Below are positions 8,439 to 16,756 of a DNA stretch of 64,000 nucleotides, piece by piece (positions within the stretch are counted from its first letter, which is position 1; each line of letters begins with the position of its first letter). The position numbers and the translations under genes were made by a program. The notes under the pieces are model-generated. The model was given only the letters and a program-made list of their open reading frames with translations. It did not search any database and was not told the origin of the DNA. The stretch covers positions 1 to 64,000 of the forward strand of contig JAFQBM010000030.1 in NCBI GenBank assembly GCA_017399685.1, read 5' to 3'. The stretch comes from Lachnospiraceae bacterium. Its GTDB lineage: Bacteria > Bacillota > Clostridia > Lachnospirales > Lachnospiraceae.

Positions 8439-9959
8439 TTATCTTCTTCCTAATGATTTATGCACCAATTCCATAAATTCATTATTATTTGCAGTTCGTG
8501 CGAATAGTTTTAATACTTCCGAAATCGCATCTTCTTTCTTTTCACCAGACAATTCTCTTCGTATTAATTCCATAACTTCCTGCTCGTCCTTTTGTAACAA
8601 CAGTTCATCCCTTCTGGTGCTGGAGCGTGCCAAATCTACTGCCGGGAAAATTCTTCTTTCTGAGAGACCTCTATCTAATACCAGTTCCATATTACCAGTA
8701 CCCTTAAATTCTTCAAATACCACTTCGTCCATTCTGCTTCCGGTTTCTACTAATGCTGTAGCCAATATGGTTAAACTTCCGCCTTCTCTCATGTTTCTGG
8801 CCGCACCAAAGAATCTCTTTGGCATCTGCAATGCTGCCGGGTCCAGACCACCACTTAGAACCCTTCCGCTGGTTGGAACTACTAAATTATAAGCTCTTGC
8901 CAAACGGGTAATACTGTCTAATAAGATTACTACATCATTTTTATGTTCTACCAAACGTTTTGCACGTTCGATTACCATTTCAGAAACACGTTTATGATGT
9001 TCCGGTGACTCATCAAAGGTAGAATAGATTACTTCTACATTTTCTCCTTCAATGGCCTCTCTGATATCCGTTACTTCTTCCGGTCTTTCATCAATCAAAA
9101 GAACAATCAATTTAATTTCTTTATAATTCTTTGTAATACTGGTTGCAATCTGTTTTAATAATGTAGTTTTTCCAACCTTAGGCGGAGCTACTATCATTCC
9201 TCTTTGTCCTTTTCCAATCGGTGCAACCAAATCCATAATACGCATGGAAGTAGGACAATGCGGATAATCCAGATGAATTCTTTCATTTGGAAAAATAGGG
9301 GTCAGTTCTTCAAAACTCTTTCTTTGAGATGCAATGATAGGATTTTCCCCATTTACACCCGTAATATAAAGCAACGCACTGAATTTTTCGCTTTGGGTTT
9401 TTATTCTGGTATTTCCCTCTAAAATATCTCCTGTTTTCAGACTAAATCTACGAATCTGGGAAGGAGAAACATAAACATCATTCTCGCCTGGTAAATAATT
9501 CGCACTTCTAATAAAGCCAAATCCTTCTGGCATAACTTCCAAAATTCCTTGAACCCTGATCCCAGAATCCAATTCAGAAATGTCTTTTCCCTCGTCTTCT
9601 CCACTATTCGTTTTCATTTTTCTGCCTTGCTCAATGGATTTTTGATATGCAAGCCTTCTTGCAGTCTCATCTTTGCTTGGTTCTTCTTTTACAGCCCAAT
9701 ATACCGGCTTCGATGCCTCTGTATTCTTTTCTTCCACACCCGTCTGAAGATTTTCTGGTGCTGGATAGGTTGTATTTGTTTCTTCCTTACCTGCAGGTGC
9801 TTTTCTGGCTTGTTCTTTTTTTACTACACCTTGGGAATTCACTTGTTTGTCCTGTAGCAATTCAATAATTTCCGACTTTTTCAGTCCGCTGATTCCTTTT
9901 AATCCTTTTTCTTTTGCAACATTTTTTAATTCATTTAATGTAAGCTTTTCGTATTCCAT
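8439..9959 (-). CDS. rho: Transcription termination factor Rho
   Basis: A 506-aa RNA-dependent helicase that ends transcription as a hexamer. Order: an N-terminal SAP-like Rho_N domain (LTLNELKNVAKEKGLKG), a charged, Ala/Pro/Lys-rich linker of about 100 residues, an RNA-binding cold-shock-like domain (GFGFIRSANYLPGENDVYVS), then the RecA-type ATPase with Walker A APPKVGKTT and the Walker B region DVVILLDSITRLARAYN. E. coli Rho has 419 aa, so the linker accounts for the extra length. Start chosen at 9959, where AAAGGA stands 7 nt upstream. A long leader with alternative hairpins precedes it. Confidence 0.97.
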   Translation of the reverse strand: MEYEKLTLNELKNVAKEKGLKGISGLKKSEIIELLQDKQVNSQGVVKKEQARKAPAGKEETNTTYPAPENLQTGVEEKNTEASKPVYWAVKEEPSKDETARRLAYQKSIEQGRKMKTNSGEDEGKDISELDSGIRVQGILEVMPEGFGFIRSANYLPGENDVYVSPSQIRRFSLKTGDILEGNTRIKTQSEKFSALLYITGVNGENPIIASQRKSFEELTPIFPNERIHLDYPHCPTSMRIMDLVAPIGKGQRGMIVAPPKVGKTTLLKQIATSITKNYKEIKLIVLLIDERPEEVTDIREAIEGENVEVIYSTFDESPEHHKRVSEMVIERAKRLVEHKNDVVILLDSITRLARAYNLVVPTSGRVLSGGLDPAALQMPKRFFGAARNMREGGSLTILATALVETGSRMDEVVFEEFKGTGNMELVLDRGLSERRIFPAVDLARSSTRRDELLLQKDEQEVMELIRRELSGEKKEDAISEVLKLFARTANNNEFMELVHKSLGRR

Positions 9960-9989
9960 TTGGTTTCCTTTCTTCGTCAAAGTTCCTAA

Positions 9990-10140
9990 AACATATTTGG
10001 CGAACTGTCAGATTCTATAGATGAGCATCCCGTCTCATAATCGAATTACTCTGCCAAATTTTCCGGCAGATAAAAGAAAAATCTATCTCGTTATGTATCA
10101 TGATGTTAAAAACAAAAGATATTTACTCTCATGATACTCT
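9990..10140 (-). promoter_or_regulatory. Structured rho leader with mutually exclusive hairpins
   Basis: In the transcript, CTGCC (10069-10065) can pair with GGCAG (10055-10051) to make a small hairpin. Alternatively ATTTGGC (10059-10053) can pair with GCCAAAT (10001-9995) to close a larger one. The two share bases, so only one can form. An upstream perfect 9-bp stem (GTATCATGA 10095-10103, TCATGATAC 10129-10137) adds a third structure. Rho genes are often autoregulated by premature termination, and this layout is consistent with that. Confidence 0.45.
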
Positions 10141-10248
10141 CGGAAAAGTTTATGTACGTTTGCTATTGTAACACAGTTTTTTTTTTTGGTAAACATTTTT
10201 ATATCAAACTTCACCTATTTTATGAACAATTTTTCTATGTTTCCATTA

Positions 10249-10277
10249 TTGCTTATCACATATTTTCGTGTTAGAAT
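10249..10277 (+). promoter_or_regulatory. Promoter for the small ORF and radical SAM gene
   Basis: -35 TTGCTT, a 17-bp spacer and -10 TAGAAT, about 40 nt upstream of the 10319 start codon. Confidence 0.6.
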
Positions 10278-10318
10278 ATAACCTATGACAAACGTAATAT
10301 AGGAAAGGTGAATTCATT

Positions 10319-10483
10319 ATGACTACCAACGAAAAAGTTCTTATGCTAAAGGAAGAACAGAAAGGGAAATTAGAAACTGCTTCGAATTTATTTACTATGG
10401 AAAATACGGTTTCTGAGAATATGCTAGACCTTTCAAAGTCTGAACAATGTTGTAAAAACTCATATTCCTTCTTAGCATTATGA
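10319..10483 (+). CDS. Unrecognised 54-aa protein coupled to a radical SAM gene
   Basis: A short gene with a good ribosome binding site (AGGAAAGGTG about 8 nt before the ATG) and its own upstream promoter. The product begins MTTNEKVLMLKEEQKGK and ends SEQCCKNSYSFLAL, with no membrane segment or signal peptide. Its TGA overlaps the ATG of the next gene (ATGA at 10480-10483), a clear sign of translational coupling. I recognise no family. It could be a regulatory or partner peptide, or a leader whose translation sets expression of the radical SAM enzyme. Confidence 0.65.
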   Translation: MTTNEKVLMLKEEQKGKLETASNLFTMENTVSENMLDLSKSEQCCKNSYSFLAL

Positions 10484-11400
10484 GCAAACAACCCTATTTT
10501 TATACCTTTGACCAATATTTAAAAGAATGTTTTCATGAAAAAGTATATAAAATTTCACTGAATGGTGGAATGACCTGTCCAAACCGTGATGGAACATTAG
10601 GTACCAAAGGCTGCATTTTTTGTAGTGAAGGAGGCTCCGGAGACTTTGCCTCCTCACCTGATTTATCCATTTCAGAACAGATTCAAGAAGGAAAAAAACT
10701 CCTTCAAAATAAAACAGATTGCAAAAAATTCATCGCATATTTTCAAGCTTTCACCAATACTTATGCACCTTGCGATTATCTTGAAAAGATTTTTAAAGAA
10801 GCCATATCTTTTGAAGAAATTGTAGCACTTTCTATTGGTACAAGGCCTGATTGTATCTCTGATAAGACGTTAGGATTATTAAAGAAACTAAATGAACAAA
10901 AACCTGTAATCATAGAATTAGGTCTTCAAACCATTCATGAACAGACAGCAGCATTCATTCGTCGTGGTTACCCACTTTCTACATTCCAGGATTGTGTTAC
11001 CCGTCTGGCGAATGCAGACATAGAGATTGTTGTACACCTTATATTAGGATTGCCCGGTGAAACCCAGGAAATGATGCTTGACACGATTCAATATATCAAT
11101 ACACTTCCCATAAAGGGTATAAAACTTTCTATGCTTCACATTTTAAAAGGTACTGATTTAGCCCGAATATATGAAGAACATCCATTTTTTACTTTTGATT
11201 TAGAAAATTATACGGATTTGGTTTTGCTTTGTATAAAACATTTACGGAAAGATATTGTAATCCATAGATTAACCGGAGATGGACCTAAGGATTTATTAAT
11301 CGCTCCCAGGTTCAGCCTGAACAAACGCCTTGTGTTAAATACCATTCATCAAAAATGCAAGCTTCATCAGGTTTATCAAGGAATGGAACTTGAAATATAA
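10480..11400 (+). CDS. Radical SAM protein, TIGR01212 (YhcC/YtqA) family
   Basis: A 306-aa radical SAM enzyme. The iron-sulfur cluster motif is extended: TCPNRDGTLGTKGCIFC, with three cysteines, as in the YhcC/YtqA group and close in style to the Elp3/HemN branch. VHLILGLPGET is the conserved SAM/glycine motif downstream. The reaction of this family is not established. Family length is about 300 aa, so the protein is complete. It is translationally coupled to the 54-aa ORF before it. Confidence 0.92.
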   Translation: MSKQPYFYTFDQYLKECFHEKVYKISLNGGMTCPNRDGTLGTKGCIFCSEGGSGDFASSPDLSISEQIQEGKKLLQNKTDCKKFIAYFQAFTNTYAPCDYLEKIFKEAISFEEIVALSIGTRPDCISDKTLGLLKKLNEQKPVIIELGLQTIHEQTAAFIRRGYPLSTFQDCVTRLANADIEIVVHLILGLPGETQEMMLDTIQYINTLPIKGIKLSMLHILKGTDLARIYEEHPFFTFDLENYTDLVLLCIKHLRKDIVIHRLTGDGPKDLLIAPRFSLNKRLVLNTIHQKCKLHQVYQGMELEI

Positions 11401-11475
11401 CTTTTCGTTATCGGCATTTATGAATTAAGCCAAATATTAATTCTTTACATTCTACTATAAAAAAGGAGATTCTAT

Positions 11476-12024
11476 ATGAATGATACACTAACATTATATA
11501 AACTAATCATTCTTTATATGTTAAATAAAGTAGATTTTCCATTAACCAATTCTCAACTTTCTCAATTCATCATAGGAAAAGGTTATACCGATTACTTTAC
11601 CATACAAACCGCCATTAATGAATTGATTGAAAGCAAATTGATTTCATACGAAACCATCCGGAATACTTCTCACTATGAGCTTACTCCCAATGGTGTTGAA
11701 ACATTGAATTTATTTGAATATAAAATTTCTACTGCAATTAAAGAGGACATTCTTAACTTCTTTAACGAAAATAAATATCAGTTAAGAAAAGAAGTGGAAA
11801 TTATTGCAGAATATTTCCCAGAATCAGAAAAAGAATATCTCGTTCGATGTGCGGTAAAAGAACGTACCAGCACCTTAATGGAAATTAAATTAAATGTAGT
11901 AACAAAGGAGCAGGCCATTACCATTTGTGATAATTGGAAAAATAACAGTTCCTCTGTTTATGAATCTTTACTTCAACAATTAATGTTTGATTCTTCTAAA
12001 AAGAATCAACATTCCGCTAATTAA
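11476..12024 (+). CDS. DUF4364 winged-helix-like protein
   Basis: A 182-aa protein matching the clostridial DUF4364 family: an N-terminal winged-helix-type region (LYKLIILYMLNKVDFPLTNSQ, then AINELIESKLISYE and YELTPNGVETLNLFE) resembling PadR or MarR folds, and a C-terminal alpha/beta part. It probably binds DNA, but no target is known. AAAAGGAG precedes the ATG. Its last 45 nt overlap the 3' end of the oppositely directed 11980-13716 gene. Confidence 0.88.
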   Translation: MNDTLTLYKLIILYMLNKVDFPLTNSQLSQFIIGKGYTDYFTIQTAINELIESKLISYETIRNTSHYELTPNGVETLNLFEYKISTAIKEDILNFFNENKYQLRKEVEIIAEYFPESEKEYLVRCAVKERTSTLMEIKLNVVTKEQAITICDNWKNNSSSVYESLLQQLMFDSSKKNQHSAN

Positions 12025-13716
12025 ACTTCCTAAGATTCCAGCAGCCTCAATAGGGATGCCGGAATCTTTTTTTTCGTTTTCATTCTTTTCATCCGTTTCA
12101 ATTCCCTCCACTTTCTCATTTAACTTATTCTCTTTATACTGAATTTGTTCTTCCTCTAGTGTTTTATCCCCTTCTTCTATCTCCTCTTCTGTCATTTCCC
12201 CCTTCGTTTTAGTATTTGCAGCAATTACCTCCATCGTTTTTTGAGCAAAATTGCCATGTGTATCTTCCATTTCTACTGTTAAGATGCATTTTCCCTCTGG
12301 AATCTGGGACGTATCACCTTTATATTGTTCCCCATTTATGTATAATTGATAAGTTGCAACATTACTACCTTCAAATACATCTTCTAACAATATTTCCATA
12401 TCTTCTAATTCAACTTCCTGATTTTCAAATTGATTTAATTCTTCCAATTCAAGTTCAAAAGAACCCAGGGAATAATTTTGATAAGTTCTGCTTTCATTTC
12501 CTGAGCTATCCTTAGCATAAAGGCATACTAAATAATTTCCCTCTTTTTCAAAGGACAATTCTCCTTCTGTTTTATTACTCTCCTGCCAGATTAGCTCCTC
12601 TTTCCCTCCTGACGTGAAAAAAACTTTAATTTGATATTCCACTAGATTCTCATCATCCATTCGATAGTAAAATCGAAGTTCTTTTTTCTCAGGAGAACTT
12701 ACTAAATTTTCAATCGTTACCACAGGTGCTTTCACATCTTCCAAAACTTCTATAGAAGAATCTTTTTCTGATTGTATATTTTCTAGAACATCTACAGAAG
12801 AATTTTTTTCTGATTCCACATTCAATGCTTCCTTTATGGATAACTCTATTTCTTTCTCATCTTCTCCTGTAGCTGCTAGATTTTCATTTGCCTGTTCTAC
12901 TATTTCCTGTGGTTCCATTATTGTAACCCCTGGTGCTGATGTCTGACTCTCCTGCTCCATTCCAAATTCCGTGTCTATTATCTGTTCTGTAACAACCACT
13001 GATGATTGCTCTAAGTTTTCCGGTGATAGAATAATCTGCTGCACTATCACATTCTCTGGTATTTCATCAGACTGCAAAAAATGTTCTGTCAATGTTTCTG
13101 AATCTATCAGGCTGTTTTTCTCAGAATTTACATTACATGATTCATTGACCATTATCTCTATTACATTTTCCTCTAACGCTTCTTCCTTTATATCTTTTTC
13201 CTCCACTTTTTCTTCATACTGATTTGCCTCCTGTTCTTCTAATTCATTCTTTTTCTCATCATAACTTTCTTCTTCTCCTTCTTTTTCCGAATTCTCATCT
13301 TTATTTTCTTCATTTATACTTTCTTCTCCCTCTTTTTCCAAATTCTCATCTTTATTTTCTTTTTCCTCCGATTCCCCATTTTCCGCTTCTTTTTCTATCT
13401 CTGCATTTACTTCTTCACCTTTTTTCTCCTCTGCTTTTTCTATCTCTCCAATTCTCTCTTCCTCTTTTATCTCCCCTTCTTTTTCTTCACATTCTCTACC
13501 TCCTTCTGTTTCTTTTTTTCTTTCTTCCTCCTTTATTTCAATCTCTTGCTCCCAATCTGTCATTTCTTTCTCGTTCTCCAACAATTCAGATTTTTGATAT
13601 TCCTGCTCCTCTTGAGCTGCATTGACGATTTCTTGATTTCCTAATGGCAACATTAATCCACCACTGAAAAATAATACTGCTGCTAAAATTAATTTTTTAC
13701 TATTGTTTTTCTTCAT
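11980..13716 (-). CDS. Secreted Glu-rich surface protein with C-terminal membrane anchor
   Basis: A 578-aa protein. It has a signal peptide (KKNNSKKLILAAVLFFSGG, probable cleavage near VNAA), then a very acidic, repetitive region (about residues 35-200) of Glu, Lys, Asn and Gly with ENKDENLEKEGEE-like repeats. A mixed region follows that contains two copies of a SEKNSSVDVLEN-like unit, then beta-sandwich-like segments. The C-terminus is a hydrophobic segment followed by FRRIKH, a stop-transfer anchor; there is no LPXTG sortase motif. It overlaps the end of the kinase gene by 17 nt, so it may be a substrate, sensor partner or output of that kinase. Confidence 0.8.
   Translation of the reverse strand: MKKNNSKKLILAAVLFFSGGLMLPLGNQEIVNAAQEEQEYQKSELLENEKEMTDWEQEIEIKEEERKKETEGGRECEEKEGEIKEEERIGEIEKAEEKKGEEVNAEIEKEAENGESEEKENKDENLEKEGEESINEENKDENSEKEGEEESYDEKKNELEEQEANQYEEKVEEKDIKEEALEENVIEIMVNESCNVNSEKNSLIDSETLTEHFLQSDEIPENVIVQQIILSPENLEQSSVVVTEQIIDTEFGMEQESQTSAPGVTIMEPQEIVEQANENLAATGEDEKEIELSIKEALNVESEKNSSVDVLENIQSEKDSSIEVLEDVKAPVVTIENLVSSPEKKELRFYYRMDDENLVEYQIKVFFTSGGKEELIWQESNKTEGELSFEKEGNYLVCLYAKDSSGNESRTYQNYSLGSFELELEELNQFENQEVELEDMEILLEDVFEGSNVATYQLYINGEQYKGDTSQIPEGKCILTVEMEDTHGNFAQKTMEVIAANTKTKGEMTEEEIEEGDKTLEEEQIQYKENKLNEKVEGIETDEKNENEKKDSGIPIEAAGILGSLISGMLILFRRIKH
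12032..12074 (+). terminator. Terminator of the DUF4364 gene inside the opposite coding region
   Basis: A perfect 8-bp stem, AAGATTCC at 12032-12039 and GGAATCTT at 12061-12068, continues into a run of eight Ts. It lies just after the DUF4364 stop codon but within the antisense coding sequence of the surface protein, so the same bases also encode its C-terminal membrane segment. Confidence 0.75.
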
Positions 13717-15601
13717 AAATTCCTCTTTCCTTTGCTGTTTGAATCAACATACACCACCGTTGATTTTTCTCTGCTAAATTTGATTGATTCCCTATTTCAA
13801 TTACTTCTTGTATTTTATCTTTTATACCACATTCTGTCTTTTCCTGATATTGCTCTATCAGACTATTTAAAAATACACAATATATTTCATTGGCATTTTC
13901 CCCAAGGATATGAATTCCCTGGGAATATATTTCATTTTCTTTTTCATATTCCTTCATCATATGATACAATTTCCCGATATCACATAATTTTCCCTCCATC
14001 CCATATACAGAATTCCCACAATATTGAACTGCTTTAAAGTATGCCGACACTGCCTCCTCAAAATACATCATTTTCTTTTCTTTCTCCGTAGCTTCACAGA
14101 GTTTCCCCAATTCTTTCCTGGCATTTCCTAATTGCTCATAACACAAGAATAAATCCTTATCATCCAGGGTTTCATCACATTCCGATATCAGCCATTCACA
14201 GTTACTTTCCACTATTTCCAACATCTCACCATCCTCCATAAAATAAGTCAGGATAACTTGATTCATAATTTGAAACTGCAGTATCTGTTCTAAAGAATTT
14301 GATGTTTCTATTGTTACTTTCTGAAAACCCAACAGAATTTCTCTTAATTCAGTTAGTCTTAAATCTGAATGTAGCAGACAACCTGTAATTTCTTTTAAAT
14401 AATAAGCCTGGCTTCCCTCTTTTAAATCCGGCATTCGTGTATAATAAGTAAATGCTTTCTGATACTTTTGCTTTGTCAAATAATAAGTACCAACGGCATA
14501 AGCTACCCCTTCCTGATATAAAATATCTCCTTCCGCATTTTTCAAAATCTCTTCTGCAATGTAATCAATGTTCTCTTTCCTCAGCTCCATGCAGGCTAAA
14601 GAAAAGAATTCAATGTAAGATTTTTCTTCCTTAGGATATTGAAAAATACAGTCATATAAAAGAGAAATTGCTTCTTCATACTTTCCTTCCACTCTATACT
14701 GGGTTGCCTGTCCAATGATGGTTTCATATTTGTCCTTTGTTTCAGATAACGCCACTTTTTGACCACTTTGAAAGAAAATTGACATACACGCAATAACCAA
14801 AGCCAAAACAGGAAAAATTAAAATCTTGATTTTCTCCCTAAATTTTCTTTTTCTTTCTTTTTCGGTTGATATTTTTAAATCTTGCTGCATCGTTTTAATG
14901 CACTGATATCTTTTTTCCTTCCTTGGTTCCAACGCCTTTTTCAAAAACATCCGATATTCCCTCGGTATCTTTTGAAAATCGCTTTTTCCCTCTACATACA
15001 GATTTCCTGTAAAGAGTTCAAAAAAGACCTGCCCCAAACTGTAAATATCGCTTCGAATATCCAGGTATACTTTCCCTGATTTGCTGGCGTATTGCTCTGG
15101 TGCTGCATATCCCCTCGTGCCATAACTCTTTCTTCTGACTTCTGTAACCTGACCGGCAGCACCAAAATCAACCAGACTGATTTTCCCCTGATTCCCAACG
15201 ATAATATTTTCCGGTTTTAAATCACCATAAAAAATCGCTGGTTGCCTGCTATGTAAATAAGAAAGAATTTCCATGATTTCAACAAGCCACCGTTCAATCT
15301 GCTTCACAGTTATTTTCTTTTCCTTCATTACAGTACGCAGATTTTCCCCCTGGATATAATCCAGAATATAATAATTTGCCTTCTTATCATAAAAGTATTC
15401 TACTACCCTGGGGATAGCAGGATGGGAAAGATTTTTTAACAGTTCTATTTCTTTTTCTACCGTGTTCTTTTTTTCCTCATTAGTTTTCCATATTTTTTTC
15501 ATTAGCCACACTTTATGAAGAACCTGGTCTTCCACCAAAAAAACTTCGGAACAGCCCCCTTCCCCAATTTTCTTAAGAAGCTTATATTTCTTTATCTGCA
15601 T
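13700..15601 (-). CDS. Membrane-anchored Ser/Thr protein kinase with extracytoplasmic helical repeats
   Basis: A 633-aa Hanks-type kinase. It shows the Gly-rich loop IGEGGCSEV (12-20), the catalytic loop YGDLKPEN (125-132) with HR of HRD replaced by YG, DFG (145-147) and APE (167-169). A transmembrane helix at about 259-277 is followed by about 355 outside residues with TPR-like helical pairs (YEEAISLLYDCIFQYPKEE) rather than the PASTA repeats of the cell-wall kinase PrkC. It overlaps the phosphatase gene by 10 nt and the surface protein gene by 17 nt. All parts needed for activity seem present, since aspartate, asparagine and DFG are intact. Confidence 0.9.
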   Translation of the reverse strand: MQIKKYKLLKKIGEGGCSEVFLVEDQVLHKVWLMKKIWKTNEEKKNTVEKEIELLKNLSHPAIPRVVEYFYDKKANYYILDYIQGENLRTVMKEKKITVKQIERWLVEIMEILSYLHSRQPAIFYGDLKPENIIVGNQGKISLVDFGAAGQVTEVRRKSYGTRGYAAPEQYASKSGKVYLDIRSDIYSLGQVFFELFTGNLYVEGKSDFQKIPREYRMFLKKALEPRKEKRYQCIKTMQQDLKISTEKERKRKFREKIKILIFPVLALVIACMSIFFQSGQKVALSETKDKYETIIGQATQYRVEGKYEEAISLLYDCIFQYPKEEKSYIEFFSLACMELRKENIDYIAEEILKNAEGDILYQEGVAYAVGTYYLTKQKYQKAFTYYTRMPDLKEGSQAYYLKEITGCLLHSDLRLTELREILLGFQKVTIETSNSLEQILQFQIMNQVILTYFMEDGEMLEIVESNCEWLISECDETLDDKDLFLCYEQLGNARKELGKLCEATEKEKKMMYFEEAVSAYFKAVQYCGNSVYGMEGKLCDIGKLYHMMKEYEKENEIYSQGIHILGENANEIYCVFLNSLIEQYQEKTECGIKDKIQEVIEIGNQSNLAEKNQRWCMLIQTAKERGIYEEKQ

Positions 15602-16356
15602 GTTACCACCGCCGCTGATATATTATCTTTTTCCTCTCGTTCTTTTACTAATCGTATACAGGCAGAAAGACCATAACAAATCTGCTCTCTCTTCCTACAA
15701 TATTTAGGTGAAAAATACATTTTTATTTCATTCCTTTTCAATTTTTGATAAAATCCATCACTGCATAACAAAAAACTGGTACTTTTCTTTAACTTTCCCA
15801 CCCTGATATAAGGTTCCAGTCTTGAAGTCACCCCAACACACTGGGTTAGAATATGTTTTTCTTTTTCTTTATCTGGATTAAAACAATACAACAACCCCCT
15901 TTTATTTTTTTCATATAAAGTATGGTCTTTACTGATTTGCTGGACAAAATGATTAATTTTATATACTCTGGAATCTCCTACATGCAGCAAAATATAAGTA
16001 TTCTTATAAATAATGAGCGCAGAAAGTGTAGTTCCTATCATACTAAAATGTTTCTTTCCAATATGTTTTAACTTCCGGTTGACATAGGACAGCAACGTCT
16101 TCCATTGTTCTATGATTCTCCTTTCCCATTTCTTACTTTGAAATATTCTTTCATCCAAAAGGGAAAACCAACGATAAAATTCTTGAACCAGACAATGACT
16201 GGCAACTTCCCCGTAAGACAATCCACCCACACCATCACACACAATCATAAGTAAAGTCTTAGTTTTATTTTGAATCTTTGAAAAATAGGCAATACAGTCC
16301 TCATTTATGGATTCTAAAATACCTTTATCTGTTTTTGCACAGGCAATGTATTGCAA
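15592..16356 (-). CDS. PP2C-family Ser/Thr protein phosphatase
   Basis: A 254-aa metal-dependent phosphatase expected to reverse the neighbouring kinase. Conserved PP2C motifs in order: NED near residue 20, CDGVGG (40-45), MIGTTLS, LLHVGDSRVY, LLCSDGFYQ and the terminal DNIS, giving the metal-binding aspartates. The start is TTG at 16356 with AGGAGG 7 nt upstream; no better ATG exists. It is the first gene of the operon and follows a clear promoter. Stp-type phosphatases pair with Hanks kinases throughout Firmicutes. Confidence 0.92.
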   Translation of the reverse strand: MQYIACAKTDKGILESINEDCIAYFSKIQNKTKTLLMIVCDGVGGLSYGEVASHCLVQEFYRWFSLLDERIFQSKKWERRIIEQWKTLLSYVNRKLKHIGKKHFSMIGTTLSALIIYKNTYILLHVGDSRVYKINHFVQQISKDHTLYEKNKRGLLYCFNPDKEKEKHILTQCVGVTSRLEPYIRVGKLKKSTSFLLCSDGFYQKLKRNEIKMYFSPKYCRKREQICYGLSACIRLVKEREEKDNISAAVVTCR

Positions 16357-16493
16357 CCAACCACCTCCTCAAAAAATAAGGGTTTCTTTTTCATTCATGT
16401 TCATTTTTAATGGAAACTGTTTCGATATTTCGTTTAGAATTGTATTTTGAAATCATCAATGTTTAAGATTTTTAAGATGTAAACTTTAATAAA

Positions 16494-16522
16494 AGTTTAT
16501 TCCATTTCCTCATTTTTGTCAA
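16494..16522 (-). promoter_or_regulatory. Promoter of the phosphatase-kinase operon
   Basis: On the minus strand: -35 TTGACA, a 17-bp spacer and -10 TAAACT. The leader to the TTG start is about 130 nt and AT-rich. Confidence 0.7.
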
Positions 16523-16634
16523 CCACTTTTTATTTTTTTTACATTTGCATTTAATTTTTCTTTGAATATTGCAATTATCCAGACATTCTTTTCTCTCATT
16601 CTATTTTTGCTTATTTTCTACCTTAATATGCCTC

Positions 16635-16663
16635 TTAACTTTTTATCTTTTTTTTGCTATACT
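16635..16663 (+). promoter_or_regulatory. Promoter of the PHP phosphoesterase gene
   Basis: -35 TTAACT, a 17-bp spacer and -10 TATACT, about 95 nt before the start codon. In the leader, AAAGGA stands before a short frame that ends TGTGA, overlapping the gene start region, and a hairpin (GCAGTTTTT against AAAAACCGC) lies just upstream of the ATG. Translational control is therefore possible. Confidence 0.6.
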
Positions 16664-16756
16664 ATTGTTTGTATTTTTAAAGCAGATATAGATGAAACAA
16701 TAACAATAAGAAAGGATTTGCAGTTTTTCAAGAAAAACCGCACTATGGTGTGATAT

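Noticed and set aside
10246-10515. 89-codon minus-strand ORF
   Set aside because: It is antisense to the better supported 54-aa gene with ribosome binding site and ATGA coupling.
10319-11400. Modified-peptide (RiPP) cluster of a 54-aa precursor and a radical SAM enzyme
   Set aside because: The radical SAM protein is the TIGR01212/YhcC type without a SPASM or RRE-like domain, and no exporter or protease lies beside it.
12971-13625. Plus-strand ORFs rich in Leu/Phe/Pro
   Set aside because: They are antisense to the Glu-rich repeats of the surface protein; GAA/GAG repeats read backwards give Phe/Leu frames.
16562-16753. 63-codon plus-strand ORF before the PHP gene
   Set aside because: It runs across the likely PHP promoter and starts with TTG without a ribosome binding site; hydrophobicity comes from T-rich sequence.
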